Origin: Sulfurisoma sediminicola | GTDB lineage: Bacteria > Pseudomonadota > Gammaproteobacteria > Burkholderiales > Rhodocyclaceae | Reading direction: 5' to 3' | DNA: 64,000 nucleotides | NCBI RefSeq assembly: GCF_003865015.1 | Contig: NZ_BHVV01000001.1 | Coordinates: forward strand, 794,993-858,992 | In this document: positions 55,386-63,333 of the stretch, in pieces | Position numbering within the stretch: the first letter of the stretch is position 1 | Layout of the letters: each line of letters starts with the position of its first letter | Notes under the pieces: model-generated | Seen by the model: the letters and a program-made list of their open reading frames with translations, nothing else | What the model was told of the DNA's origin: nothing | The model's database searches: none | Made by a program: the position numbers and the translations under genes

Positions 55386-56420
55386 TTAACTCCCGGTTCG
55401 TGTCTTGTTCATGTCGTCGGCGCCTTCGGCCCGGATGCGTCGCGAAAAGTCCGCTGCCTTGTCCGCGGCGTGGGCGCGCGGGTTTACGTAGGCGCGCCGC
55501 TGCAACTCCTCGAACGGCACGTTCCTGTCGAGACGACCCGTATCATAAAGATATTCGGGCACATAGCCGCTGGCGAGAATCTTCCAGCTGAACGCGAGGT
55601 GGAGCGGATTGACCAGGCTATGGAACCAGATGTTGGTCGTGCAGTTGGTGGTCAGGGTGTTGTAGAACTCGGGCTCTGCGCGCAGCTTGTTGAGCTTCTC
55701 CATATAGGACAGGAACAGGCGGCGGCCGTTTTCGAGCGGGCCCTGCATCCGAAAGACATAGACATCCTCGGGAGGATCGTGGCGGTAGTTGGTGCGCAGG
55801 CGGATGACGTCGCGCTCGTCCGCCACGACGTAATAAAGCTCGTACTGGCGGAAGAAGCCCTTGAGGGTCGAATAGCCTTCGCCCTTCTCCGTGCGGGTCT
55901 CGATGGAGGCGGCGAGATGCTCGCCACCGGCGAAGGCGAAACTGACGAAGACGTGCGCGATCGCCGGCCCCATCCAGTAGACGGCGACGATGTCCACGCC
56001 TTCCAGCTTGCGCAGGTCGAAGCGCTTGTCGTAGTAGGCCGGGGTGTAGTCGGTCTCGCTGCGGTAGTCGAAGTTGCGGATGTTGTGCACCGTGACCTGT
56101 TCGCCCTCGATCGTGGCGTAGGGCAACACGGCGACATTGGTCTGCCAGTCGCGGGTGTTGGAGGGCTTGATGGTCTGCCACCAGGCGAGCAGGGCTGCGA
56201 ACAGCGCGAGATGCGCCAGCAGGGCATTGCGGCGCCAGCGCCGCATGAGCAGCGCGATCAGCGTCACCAGCGAGGCGATGGCGAACGCTCCCGCCAGCCC
56301 TTGCCGCAACAGGGGGTTCTGGGGGCCCGTGAAGAAAAGGGCCAATGTGCCCCAGAGCCCGGACGCCACCACCCATAGACCGAGCAGCACGGTCGTGCCG
56401 AATATGGCCAGCCGCTTCAT
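55386..56420 (-). CDS. DUF4105 / Lnb-like membrane protein
   Basis: A 344-residue protein: three TM helices in the first 90 residues (about 4-24, 35-57, 66-84) and a periplasmic DUF4105 domain (WQTNVAVLPYATIEG, VHNIRNFDYR, LTTNCTTNIW). The Cys in NCTTN is the invariant residue. DUF4105 is the periplasmic domain of Lnb, reported to N-acylate lipoproteins in bacteria lacking or alongside Lnt. Activity here is inference. It follows PlpD by 1 bp on the same strand and DUF3047 precedes it. Confidence 0.78.
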   Translation of the reverse strand: MKRLAIFGTTVLLGLWVVASGLWGTLALFFTGPQNPLLRQGLAGAFAIASLVTLIALLMRRWRRNALLAHLALFAALLAWWQTIKPSNTRDWQTNVAVLPYATIEGEQVTVHNIRNFDYRSETDYTPAYYDKRFDLRKLEGVDIVAVYWMGPAIAHVFVSFAFAGGEHLAASIETRTEKGEGYSTLKGFFRQYELYYVVADERDVIRLRTNYRHDPPEDVYVFRMQGPLENGRRLFLSYMEKLNKLRAEPEFYNTLTTNCTTNIWFHSLVNPLHLAFSWKILASGYVPEYLYDTGRLDRNVPFEELQRRAYVNPRAHAADKAADFSRRIRAEGADDMNKTRTGS

Positions 56421-56433
56421 GCCCCTGCCTGCT

Positions 56434-57177
56434 TCAGTTGGCCGCGCATTCCAGCTTGATGTCGGCGTAGTAACCGACCGCCTTGGCACCCGTGTTGTCG
56501 GTGTCCGTCATGACGGCGACACCGAGCAGCGGCCCGGGTTCGCCGCCATAGGCGCGGCGGTAATCGTCGGCGAGGTTGCGACGCACCGCCTGCCACTGGC
56601 CGAGGTCGCTTTTTCCCGATGTCACCACCAGCATCTTGATCTGGCTGGTGTGGGCCGAGGGGATGACGGTGCCGACGGGGACATGGTCGCTCCAGATGTA
56701 CATCAGCACGGCGTAGGGCGGCGCCTTGCCCGACAGTCGCTCTGCCCGCTTGAAGCGCTTCTGCTCCGCCGCGGGCAGGTTGGCGCGGTCGCCGTCGAAG
56801 CCGACGATAACGCGCAGTGGTGCGTCCTCGCGCCCCTTGTCGCGGTTGTCGGCGCCGGGCACCAGCGCATCGGTCTTCCAGCGCCAGCTGAGGCCGGCGG
56901 GTGAGGTGACCGGCGGCGCGAGATTGGCGGTGTAGAGCGAAGCTGCACCCTCTGCGGTGCCCCGCAGCACCGTGCGGCCGTCATCCTGCAGCAGCGTATA
57001 GACGGTGTCGCGCTTGAGCGCCGAGAACGGCGCGTGCTTCCACAGGCCCGCTTCCTTTTCGAAGTGCAGAGCGCGCGGCTCGCAAGCCTTCGCGGGAGCG
57101 GGGGCATTGCCTTGCGCCAATGCCGGGCCGGCGGCCAGTGCGGCGACCACGAGCAATACCCTGTACGGAACGGTCAT
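56434..57177 (-). CDS. Exported DUF3047 protein
   Basis: A 247-residue protein with a signal peptide (cleavage near ALA-QGNA, about 21) and the DUF3047 domain (SWRWKTDALVPGADNRDK; GREDAPLRVIVGFDGDR; YIWSDHVPVGTVIPSAHTSQIKML, shown in parts). DUF3047 is a jelly-roll-like family of unknown function with a conserved Asp-rich core. Starts 13 bp before DUF4105, likely the same transcript; divergent from the repeated-domain gene. Confidence 0.85.
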   Translation of the reverse strand: MTVPYRVLLVVAALAAGPALAQGNAPAPAKACEPRALHFEKEAGLWKHAPFSALKRDTVYTLLQDDGRTVLRGTAEGAASLYTANLAPPVTSPAGLSWRWKTDALVPGADNRDKGREDAPLRVIVGFDGDRANLPAAEQKRFKRAERLSGKAPPYAVLMYIWSDHVPVGTVIPSAHTSQIKMLVVTSGKSDLGQWQAVRRNLADDYRRAYGGEPGPLLGVAVMTDTDNTGAKAVGYYADIKLECAAN

Positions 57178-57351
57178 GTGTATTCCTGAAAACTGGGGGA
57201 TGAAAGGTTGTCAAACACGTCGGCCCTGCATGGCGCGAAGTGCCAAGTGCCTGCCCTTCGGCAATCACTGGACGCGCCACGCTTGCGACTATACTAGCCA
57301 GCGCTTCTTTCGCAGCCAACGATTCCCTCGATATTAAGGAGAAAGACCCCC

Positions 57352-57960
57352 ATGCGTAATTCGATGATGACCGGCCTCTTCGTGCTGTCCTGTGCCGCCA
57401 TGCCGGCGTTCGCCCAGCAGGCTCCTGTTGCAACCGGTGCAATGGCCAGCCAACCCGGCAAGGTCATGGCGGCCGAGACGGTCAAGGCTTCCGCCTTGGT
57501 TACCGCGATCGACAAGGCCGCACGCAAGTTGACGCTCAAGGAGGCCAGCGGGAAGGTGTTCGATCTGACCGCCGGCGAGGAGGTCAAGAACTTCGCCCAG
57601 ATCAAGGTTGGAGACGAGGTGGTCGTCGAGTACGTCCAGGCGCTCAGCCTGGAACTCAAGAAGGGCGGTGGCACCGTCCGCGAACGTCGTGACAGTACTG
57701 GTGCCGTGGCGGCCAAGCCGGGCGAGAAGCCCGCTGCCGCCGTCGGCCGCAGCGTGACGGGCGTTGCCAATGTCATCGACGTCAACGAGGCGAAGAAGAC
57801 CATCACCTTGAAGGGAGCGAAGGGCAACGTCGTCGAACTCGCCGTCAAGAACCCTGATCACTTCAAGGTGGTGAAGAAGGGTGACCAGGTCGAATTCGAA
57901 TACGTCGAGGCATTGGCCATCTCCGTGCAGCCGGCGCCGAAGAAGGACGCCAAGAAGTAA
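57352..57960 (+). CDS. Exported protein with two repeated beta domains
   Basis: A 202-residue protein, signal peptide (cleavage near AFA-QQAP). Residues about 45-100 and 140-195 repeat the same pattern: VTAIDKAARKLTLKE...VGDEVVVEYVQALSLEL versus VIDVNEAKKTITLKG...KGDQVEFEYVEALAISV, with FK/NFAQI and HFKVV. Each copy looks like a small beta-barrel of the DUF5666/OB-fold type. A basic tail ends it. Function unknown. A good terminator follows. Confidence 0.7.
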   Translation: MRNSMMTGLFVLSCAAMPAFAQQAPVATGAMASQPGKVMAAETVKASALVTAIDKAARKLTLKEASGKVFDLTAGEEVKNFAQIKVGDEVVVEYVQALSLELKKGGGTVRERRDSTGAVAAKPGEKPAAAVGRSVTGVANVIDVNEAKKTITLKGAKGNVVELAVKNPDHFKVVKKGDQVEFEYVEALAISVQPAPKKDAKK

Positions 57961-58000
57961 CATCGCGAAGGGGACCTTCGGCCCCGGGCAACATCGCCGA

Positions 58001-58031
58001 ACGCCTGCCCTTGTGGCAGGCGTTTTCCTTT
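58001..58031 (+). terminator. Rho-independent terminator after the repeated-domain gene
   Basis: Perfect 9-bp stem ACGCCTGCC (58001-58009) with GGCAGGCGT (58015-58023), 5-nt loop, then TTTCCTTT. It is 40 bp after the stop codon at 57960. Confidence 0.85.
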
Positions 58032-58104
58032 GGAGGAGCGATGACGTCGCGTTGCGCGAGCGGCTCAGCAGCACATGCTGAAGCTTCTCGAACGAGCTGA
58101 GAAG

Positions 58105-58181
58105 TGGCGCGCCTGACACGATTCGAACGTGCGACCCCTGCCTTCGGAGGGCAGTACTCTATCCAACTGAGCTACAGGCGC
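58105..58181 (-). tRNA. tRNA-Arg(CCG)
   Basis: Read on the minus strand the 77 nt fold as a complete tRNA: acceptor GCGCCTG with CAGGCGC, D arm with AGTTGGATAGA, anticodon stem CTGCC/GGCAG closing the loop CTCCGAA (anticodon CCG, reading CGG), T arm with GTTCGAATC, discriminator G and encoded CCA (58105-58107). Confidence 0.95.
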
Positions 58182-58241
58182 GCTGCTGGGGGTGCAACGG
58201 CCGCAATTGTACAGGCCTGCCGTCCGGCCCGGGAGATCGGC

Positions 58242-58247
58242 TATAAT
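58242..58247 (+). promoter_or_regulatory. -10 element for the cytochrome gene
   Basis: Perfect TATAAT 40 bp before the cytochrome ATG; no matching -35 at 16-18 bp, so an activator or extended contact would be needed. Confidence 0.4.
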
Positions 58248-58287
58248 TCACCGTTTCAATTCAATGCCTTCCGTTTGAGGTGCCCGC

Positions 58288-58716
58288 ATGTCGAAGAATT
58301 CCCATACGCTCGTCCTGGCGAGCGCTCTCATCCTCGCTGCCCCGATCGCACTGGCGATGGGCAGCCGCCCCAAGGTCGACGAAGAGGCCGCCAACAGCCG
58401 CATCCAGCCGGTTGCCAAGGTCGAACTCGCCGCCGCCGCGCCCAAGGCCGCCGCCGGCAGCCGCACCGGCGAGGAACTCTACAAGGGTGTCTGCGGTGCC
58501 TGCCATGAGACCGGTGCCGCCGGTGCGCCGAAGGCGGGTGACAAGGCCGCCTGGGCGCCGCGCATCGGTCTCGGCCTCGACGGCCTGACCAAGTCCGCGA
58601 TCAAGGGCAAGAACGCGATGCCGCCCAAGGGAGGCTCCGATGCGACCGACGAGGAGCTCGCGCGCGCGATCGCCTTCATGGCCAACAAGTCGGGTGCGAA
58701 CTTCAGCGCGAAATAG
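58288..58716 (+). CDS. c5-type cytochrome c
   Basis: A 142-residue exported monohaem cytochrome. Signal peptide (hydrophobic 8-24), Ala-rich linker, then a c5-class haem domain with CGACH (Cys69, Cys72, His73) and the distal Met111 in NAMPPKGGS. Such cytochromes shuttle electrons in the periplasm to terminal oxidases or denitrification enzymes. GAGGTG upstream supports the ATG. Ends with a strong terminator. Confidence 0.92.
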   Translation: MSKNSHTLVLASALILAAPIALAMGSRPKVDEEAANSRIQPVAKVELAAAAPKAAAGSRTGEELYKGVCGACHETGAAGAPKAGDKAAWAPRIGLGLDGLTKSAIKGKNAMPPKGGSDATDEELARAIAFMANKSGANFSAK

Positions 58717-58746
58717 GCGACACTGCCCGCAGGACCATGGGCACGG

Positions 58747-58772
58747 AGGGCAGGCTGCGGCCTGCCCTTTTT
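58747..58772 (+). terminator. Rho-independent terminator after cytochrome c5
   Basis: 9-bp stem AGGGCAGGC (58747-58755) with GCCTGCCCT (58760-58768), TGCG tetraloop, followed by TTTT-GTTTT. Separates the cytochrome from the secretion locus; the following 180 bp hold no other feature I can support. Confidence 0.88.
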
Positions 58773-58956
58773 GTTTTGGTCATGCATAATTGAACCGGGC
58801 GGAATCCGGAATGATTCGGTGATGGGGGCGCCGCCCGGAATGGCGTCGAGGGCAATCGACCAGGGTGGGTCAATTGTCCCTTGTGCGGATCGGCCTTTGC
58901 CCAATCAACCCTATAGAATTCCCTAAGATCAAACGACAACGAACCAAGGGAAGCCA

Positions 58957-61149
58957 ATGAGTTCTTCAGGCACTGCTCCCCCATCGACACCGGATGCCGC
59001 CGAATCCGTGCTGCATGTGCATGAGTACGAGGCCCATCACGATCCGCTGCTCGATTGTCTGGTCGAGCTGACGCGCATCCATGGCCGGCCAAGCTCCCGC
59101 GCTGCGCTATCGGCCGGGCTGCCGCTCTCAAAGGGTCCGCTGTCGCCTTCGCTCTTTCGCCGCGCCGCGGCTCGCGCCGGTCTGTACAGCAAGATCCAGC
59201 GGCGTGCGCTCGAAGAGATCGATACGGCGCTGCTGCCGGTGGTTCTGCTGTTGCGCGGCGATGCCGCCTGCGTCCTGATGGGGTGGGATAGCGAGAGCGG
59301 GGTCGCTCGCGTGCTGTTCCCGGAAACCGGACAGGGAACGGTCACGCTGAGCCGCGAGGAACTGAAGGCACGGTATACCGGAGTGGCGATATTCGCCCGG
59401 CCTCACTTCCGCTTCGACCAACGCACGCCCCAGCTTGGCAATGTGAAGCAGCGCCACTGGTTCTGGGGGGTTTTTCTTGAGCAGTTCCTGGTTTATCGCG
59501 ACATCCTGGCGGCGGCGCTGCTGATCAATCTGTTCGCGCTGGCCGTGCCGCTGTTTACCATGAACGTGTACGACCGCGTCGTGCCGAATTTCGCCCAGGA
59601 AACGCTCTGGATGCTGGCAGGCGGTCTGCTGCTGGTCCTGGGTATCGATTACGTGTTGCGCCTATTGCGGGGGCACTTCATCGATCTGGCGAGTGCCCGC
59701 ATCGACGTCAAGCTTTCCGCGCTGATCCTGGAGCGGGTGCTGGGCATGCGACTGTCGGACCGGCCGGCCTCGGTCGGGTCGTTCGCATCCACGCTGCGTT
59801 CCTTCGAATCGGTCAGGGATTTCATCGCATCGGCCACCGTCACGGCGCTGATTGATCTGCCATTTGCGGTGCTGTTCTTCCTCCTGATCTTCTGGATCTC
59901 CTGGCCGCTGGTGTTCCTGCCGCTGCTCGGGGTCGTCGCCGTCGTCATCTACAGCTACGTCATCCAGCACAAGATGCACGAACTGTCCGAGACGACCTAT
60001 CGTGCCACCGCGCTGCGCAATGCCACGCTGATCGAGAGCCTGACCGCGCTGGAAACCATCAAGGCCCACGGCGCCGAAAGCCTGATGCAGGAAAAATGGG
60101 AAAAGACTGCCGCATTCCTCGCCCGCGTCAATGCGCAGCTGCGGCTGCTGTCCTCGTCGGCCATCAATGGTGTCGCGACGATCCAGCAATCCGTCAATCT
60201 GGTGATGGTCGTCGCCGGCGTCTACCTGATTCACGAGCACATGCTGACCATGGGCGGTCTTATCGCCTCCACCATGTTGGCGGGACGCGCGCTCGGGCCG
60301 CTGGGCCAGATCGCCGGCCTGCTGATGCAGTACCAGAACGCGCGCATGGCGCTCGAATCGCTCGAGGGCATCATGAAGAAGCCGACTGAGCGCAGCAATG
60401 AGGCCTCCTTCGTGCATCGGTCGGAGATTCGCGGCGAAATCGAATTCAAGGACGTACGCTTCAGCTATCCCAACGCATCGCAGGAGGCGCTGAAGGGACT
60501 GTCGTTCCGGCTGAGCCCCGGCGAGCATGTCGTGGTGCTCGGGCGCGTCGGCTCGGGCAAGACCACCCTGCAGAAGCTCGTTCTCGGTCTGTACGTCCCG
60601 AGCGAGGGCGCCGTCAGCATCGACGGCGTCGACGTGCGCCAGCTCGACCCGGCCGAGTTGCGCCGCAGCATCGGCTATGTGGCGCAGGACGCACTGCTGT
60701 TCTACGGTTCGTTGCGCGACAACATCTCGATCGCGGCGCCCTATGCGGACGACAGCGCGGTCGTCGCCGCGGCCGAGGTGGCCGGCCTGACGGATTTCGT
60801 CAATCGACACCCCCAGGGCTTCGACATGCTGATCGGCGAACGGGGGGAATCTTTGTCGGGCGGGCAGCGCCAGGGCGTGGCGATCGCCCGCGCGGTGCTG
60901 CTCGACCCGCCGATACTGCTCCTCGACGAGCCGACCAGTTCCATGGACTTCACGTCCGAGGCACAGTTCAAGGACCGCTTGCGCACCTTCGCCGAACTCA
61001 AGACGATGGTGATCGTCACCCACCGCATGAGTCTGCTCGATGTGGCGCACCGGATCATCGTGGTCGACGATGGCCAGATCGTCGCCGACGGTCCCAAGGA
61101 AAAGATCATTGAAGCGCTGCAGTCGGGCAAGGTGGGACGGGCGGAATGA
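58957..61149 (+). CDS. Type I secretion ABC exporter (LapB-like)
   Basis: A 730-residue permease-ATPase. Residues 1-150 form a C39-like domain without the catalytic Cys in the expected place (DPLLDCLVELTRIHGRP), a non-cleaving CLD that recruits RTX substrates. Six TM helices (about 170-440), then the ATPase with Walker A GRVGSGKT (529-536), signature LSGGQRQG (about 634) and Walker B ILLLDEPTSS. Exports the adhesin encoded at 63334. Overlaps the membrane-fusion gene by 4 bp. Confidence 0.93.
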   Translation: MSSSGTAPPSTPDAAESVLHVHEYEAHHDPLLDCLVELTRIHGRPSSRAALSAGLPLSKGPLSPSLFRRAAARAGLYSKIQRRALEEIDTALLPVVLLLRGDAACVLMGWDSESGVARVLFPETGQGTVTLSREELKARYTGVAIFARPHFRFDQRTPQLGNVKQRHWFWGVFLEQFLVYRDILAAALLINLFALAVPLFTMNVYDRVVPNFAQETLWMLAGGLLLVLGIDYVLRLLRGHFIDLASARIDVKLSALILERVLGMRLSDRPASVGSFASTLRSFESVRDFIASATVTALIDLPFAVLFFLLIFWISWPLVFLPLLGVVAVVIYSYVIQHKMHELSETTYRATALRNATLIESLTALETIKAHGAESLMQEKWEKTAAFLARVNAQLRLLSSSAINGVATIQQSVNLVMVVAGVYLIHEHMLTMGGLIASTMLAGRALGPLGQIAGLLMQYQNARMALESLEGIMKKPTERSNEASFVHRSEIRGEIEFKDVRFSYPNASQEALKGLSFRLSPGEHVVVLGRVGSGKTTLQKLVLGLYVPSEGAVSIDGVDVRQLDPAELRRSIGYVAQDALLFYGSLRDNISIAAPYADDSAVVAAAEVAGLTDFVNRHPQGFDMLIGERGESLSGGQRQGVAIARAVLLDPPILLLDEPTSSMDFTSEAQFKDRLRTFAELKTMVIVTHRMSLLDVAHRIIVVDDGQIVADGPKEKIIEALQSGKVGRAE

Positions 61150-62573
61150 TGAAGATCGACATCGCGCGCATTCAGAATGTCCTCCAGCGCCTGCATGCCA
61201 GACTGGAGAGCATACGCAAGCGTATCCAGCCCCACATGGAGCTCTGGCTGGGGAAACTGCAGACGGACCCGACGCCGCCCGAGAAGGACTTCGTTGCCGA
61301 TGCCGACTATTTCATGATCCAGCAGGAGCCGCTGCGTGCGCGGATTCTGGTCAAGACCATCTCCGTCGTCCTTGCCCTGTCGATCATGTATGCGGCGGTC
61401 GCGCATGTCGATGAGATCACCAAGGGCGAAGGCAAGGTGATCCCGTCGCGCCAGCTGCAGGTGCTGCAGAGCGTCGATGGCGGCATCGTGTCGGAAATTC
61501 TGGTGCGCGAAGGCCAGATCGTGGACGCGGGACAGATGCTGGTCCGGGTGGACCCGACGCGCTTTGAGTCGTCCGTCAACGAGAGCAATTCCCAGATATT
61601 TTCGCTGCAGGCCAAGGCGGCCCGCCTGCGCGCGCTGACCGAAGGCAAGCCGTTCGAGCCTCCGCCCGAGGCCGAAAAGAACGATCCGAAAACCGTGGCC
61701 GAGGAACGGCGCCTCTTCGAGAGCCGCGTCTCGGAGCTGAACGCCCAGCTTTCCATCGCGCGCCAGCAGCTTTCGCAGCGCCAGCAGGAACTGGTCGAAA
61801 TGCGCGCGAAACGGGATCAGGCATCGCAGGCCTATGAATTGTCCTCGCGCGAACTGGTGGTCACCAAGCCGCTCATTTCAGCGGGCGCCGTTTCGGAAGT
61901 GGAACTGTTGCGCCTCGAGCGCGACGTCGGCCGCTTCCGTGGCGAACGCGACATGGCAGCCGCGCAGATCCAGCGCTCCCAGGCGGCGATCAGCGAAGCC
62001 AGCCGCAAGATCGAGGAAGTGGAACTGGCCTTCCGCAACGAGTCCGGCAAGGAACTGGCCGAGACCATCGCCAAGCTCAACGCGATGGGCCAGAGTGGCG
62101 TGGGCCTCGCCGACAAGGTCAAGCACGCCGCGATTCGATCGCCGGTCAGGGGCACCGTCAAGCGGCTTCTGGTGAATACGGTTGGCGGCGTCGTCCAGCC
62201 CGGCAAGGATATCGTGGAAGTCGTGCCCTTGGAGGACGCGCTGCTGCTGGAAGCCAAGGTGCACCCCAAGGACATCGCCTTCCTGCATCCTGGACAAAAG
62301 GCCATCGTTCGTTTCACCGCCTACGACTTCGCGATCTACGGTGGCATGGATGCCGTGCTGGAACATATCGGCGCCGACACGGTTACCGACGACAAAGGCA
62401 ATACCTACTACATCGTGCGTGTTCGGACCACGAAGGCCAGCTTCGCGGACAACCTGCCGATCATTCCCGGCATGGTGGCCGAGGTGGATATCATCACCGG
62501 ACAGAAGAGCATTCTCTCCTACCTGCTGAAGCCGGTCTTGCGCGCCAAGTTGCTGGCATTCACCGAACGTTAG
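61146..62573 (+). CDS. Type I secretion membrane-fusion protein (HlyD/LapC-like)
   Basis: A 475-residue adaptor: short cytoplasmic N-terminus, one TM (about 75-97), a lipoyl half-domain (GEGKVIPSRQLQVLQSVDGG), a long coiled coil (about 165-300, with SRVSELNAQLSIARQQLSQRQ region), the second lipoyl half and beta-barrel (RSPVRGTVKRLLVNTVGG; HPKDIAFLHPGQKAIVRF) ending near LLAFTER. Links the ABC exporter to an outer-membrane TolC channel, which is not in the window. Confidence 0.92.
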   Translation: MMKIDIARIQNVLQRLHARLESIRKRIQPHMELWLGKLQTDPTPPEKDFVADADYFMIQQEPLRARILVKTISVVLALSIMYAAVAHVDEITKGEGKVIPSRQLQVLQSVDGGIVSEILVREGQIVDAGQMLVRVDPTRFESSVNESNSQIFSLQAKAARLRALTEGKPFEPPPEAEKNDPKTVAEERRLFESRVSELNAQLSIARQQLSQRQQELVEMRAKRDQASQAYELSSRELVVTKPLISAGAVSEVELLRLERDVGRFRGERDMAAAQIQRSQAAISEASRKIEEVELAFRNESGKELAETIAKLNAMGQSGVGLADKVKHAAIRSPVRGTVKRLLVNTVGGVVQPGKDIVEVVPLEDALLLEAKVHPKDIAFLHPGQKAIVRFTAYDFAIYGGMDAVLEHIGADTVTDDKGNTYYIVRVRTTKASFADNLPIIPGMVAEVDIITGQKSILSYLLKPVLRAKLLAFTER

Positions 62574-62580
62574 CGACGAG

Positions 62581-63210
62581 ATGGCTAAGGGCCGGCCGCA
62601 CGTCTTCCTGTCAGCCCGGGGCGATCTCCTGCCGCGCTGGCTCGAAGCCTTCCCGGCAGCCATCGGAGCGCGAATCGGTGACAGGGTGGAAGCGGACGTG
62701 GTGCCAAGCGCCGCTTGGGTGCGCCTTGCCGACGAACCGGTGGCAGCCACCCTGGAAAAGGCTCGCCGACAGGTCGGCGCCGCGGTTCCGTGCATCGTTC
62801 TGGCCGACCACCCCAACGACGAAGAAGCGCTCGTGGCATTTGCCGCTGCTGCTCGCGGCTATTGCAATACCCACGCCGCCCCCGAGCTGCTTTCCCGCAT
62901 CGCCGACGTCGTCGCCCAGGGCGGGCTGTGGATCGGCGAATCGCTGATGCAGCGGCTGCTTCGCGCCACATCGCACCTGCCGTCGCCGCCCCTTTCGCCG
63001 GCGAATCCGCCGTGGGAAAGCGGACTCACGGCGAGGGAACGCCAGGTTGCCCTGGCCGTGGCCGCAGGAGCGGCCAACAAGGAAATCGCCCGTCAGTTCG
63101 ATATCACCGAGCGCACCGTCAAGGCACACGTCAGCGCCCTGCTGGGGAAACTCGGGGTACGCGACCGGTTGCAGCTGGCTCTCGTCGTCAACGGCCAGCG
63201 CTCGCGCTGA
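62581..63210 (+). CDS. LuxR-type HTH regulator
   Basis: A 209-residue protein. The N-terminal 140 residues suggest a degenerate receiver: the strand pattern is present (VPCIVLADHPNDEEAL, ARGYCNTHAAPELL) but the acidic pocket and phospho-Asp are not clear. The C-terminal LuxR helix-turn-helix (about 143-200: LTARERQVALAVAAGAANKEIA, TERTVKAHVSALLGKLGV) is intact. Sits between the exporter genes and the adhesin, 7 bp after the fusion protein, so it is placed to control the adhesin promoter. Confidence 0.85.
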   Translation: MAKGRPHVFLSARGDLLPRWLEAFPAAIGARIGDRVEADVVPSAAWVRLADEPVAATLEKARRQVGAAVPCIVLADHPNDEEALVAFAAAARGYCNTHAAPELLSRIADVVAQGGLWIGESLMQRLLRATSHLPSPPLSPANPPWESGLTARERQVALAVAAGAANKEIARQFDITERTVKAHVSALLGKLGVRDRLQLALVVNGQRSR

Positions 63211-63255
63211 GTCCGCGTTCGCCTCACATAGGCGCGGTGCCGGCAGGTGCCGCCT

Positions 63256-63299
63256 TGTACTTCGGTACAGTTCTCCGCTGTCCGCGACCGGCCTATAGT
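63256..63299 (+). promoter_or_regulatory. Candidate adhesin promoter with upstream dyad
   Basis: A TGTAC (63256-63260) - TTCG - GTACA (63265-63269) palindrome, then TTCTCC (63271-63276) and TATAGT (63294-63299) with a 17-bp spacer. The dyad just upstream of a weak -35 is where a LuxR-type activator from the preceding gene could bind. The start codon is 35 bp after the -10. Confidence 0.4.
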
Positions 63300-63333
63300 G
63301 CCACGGTCCCCGCATTCCACCCGGAGTACCACC

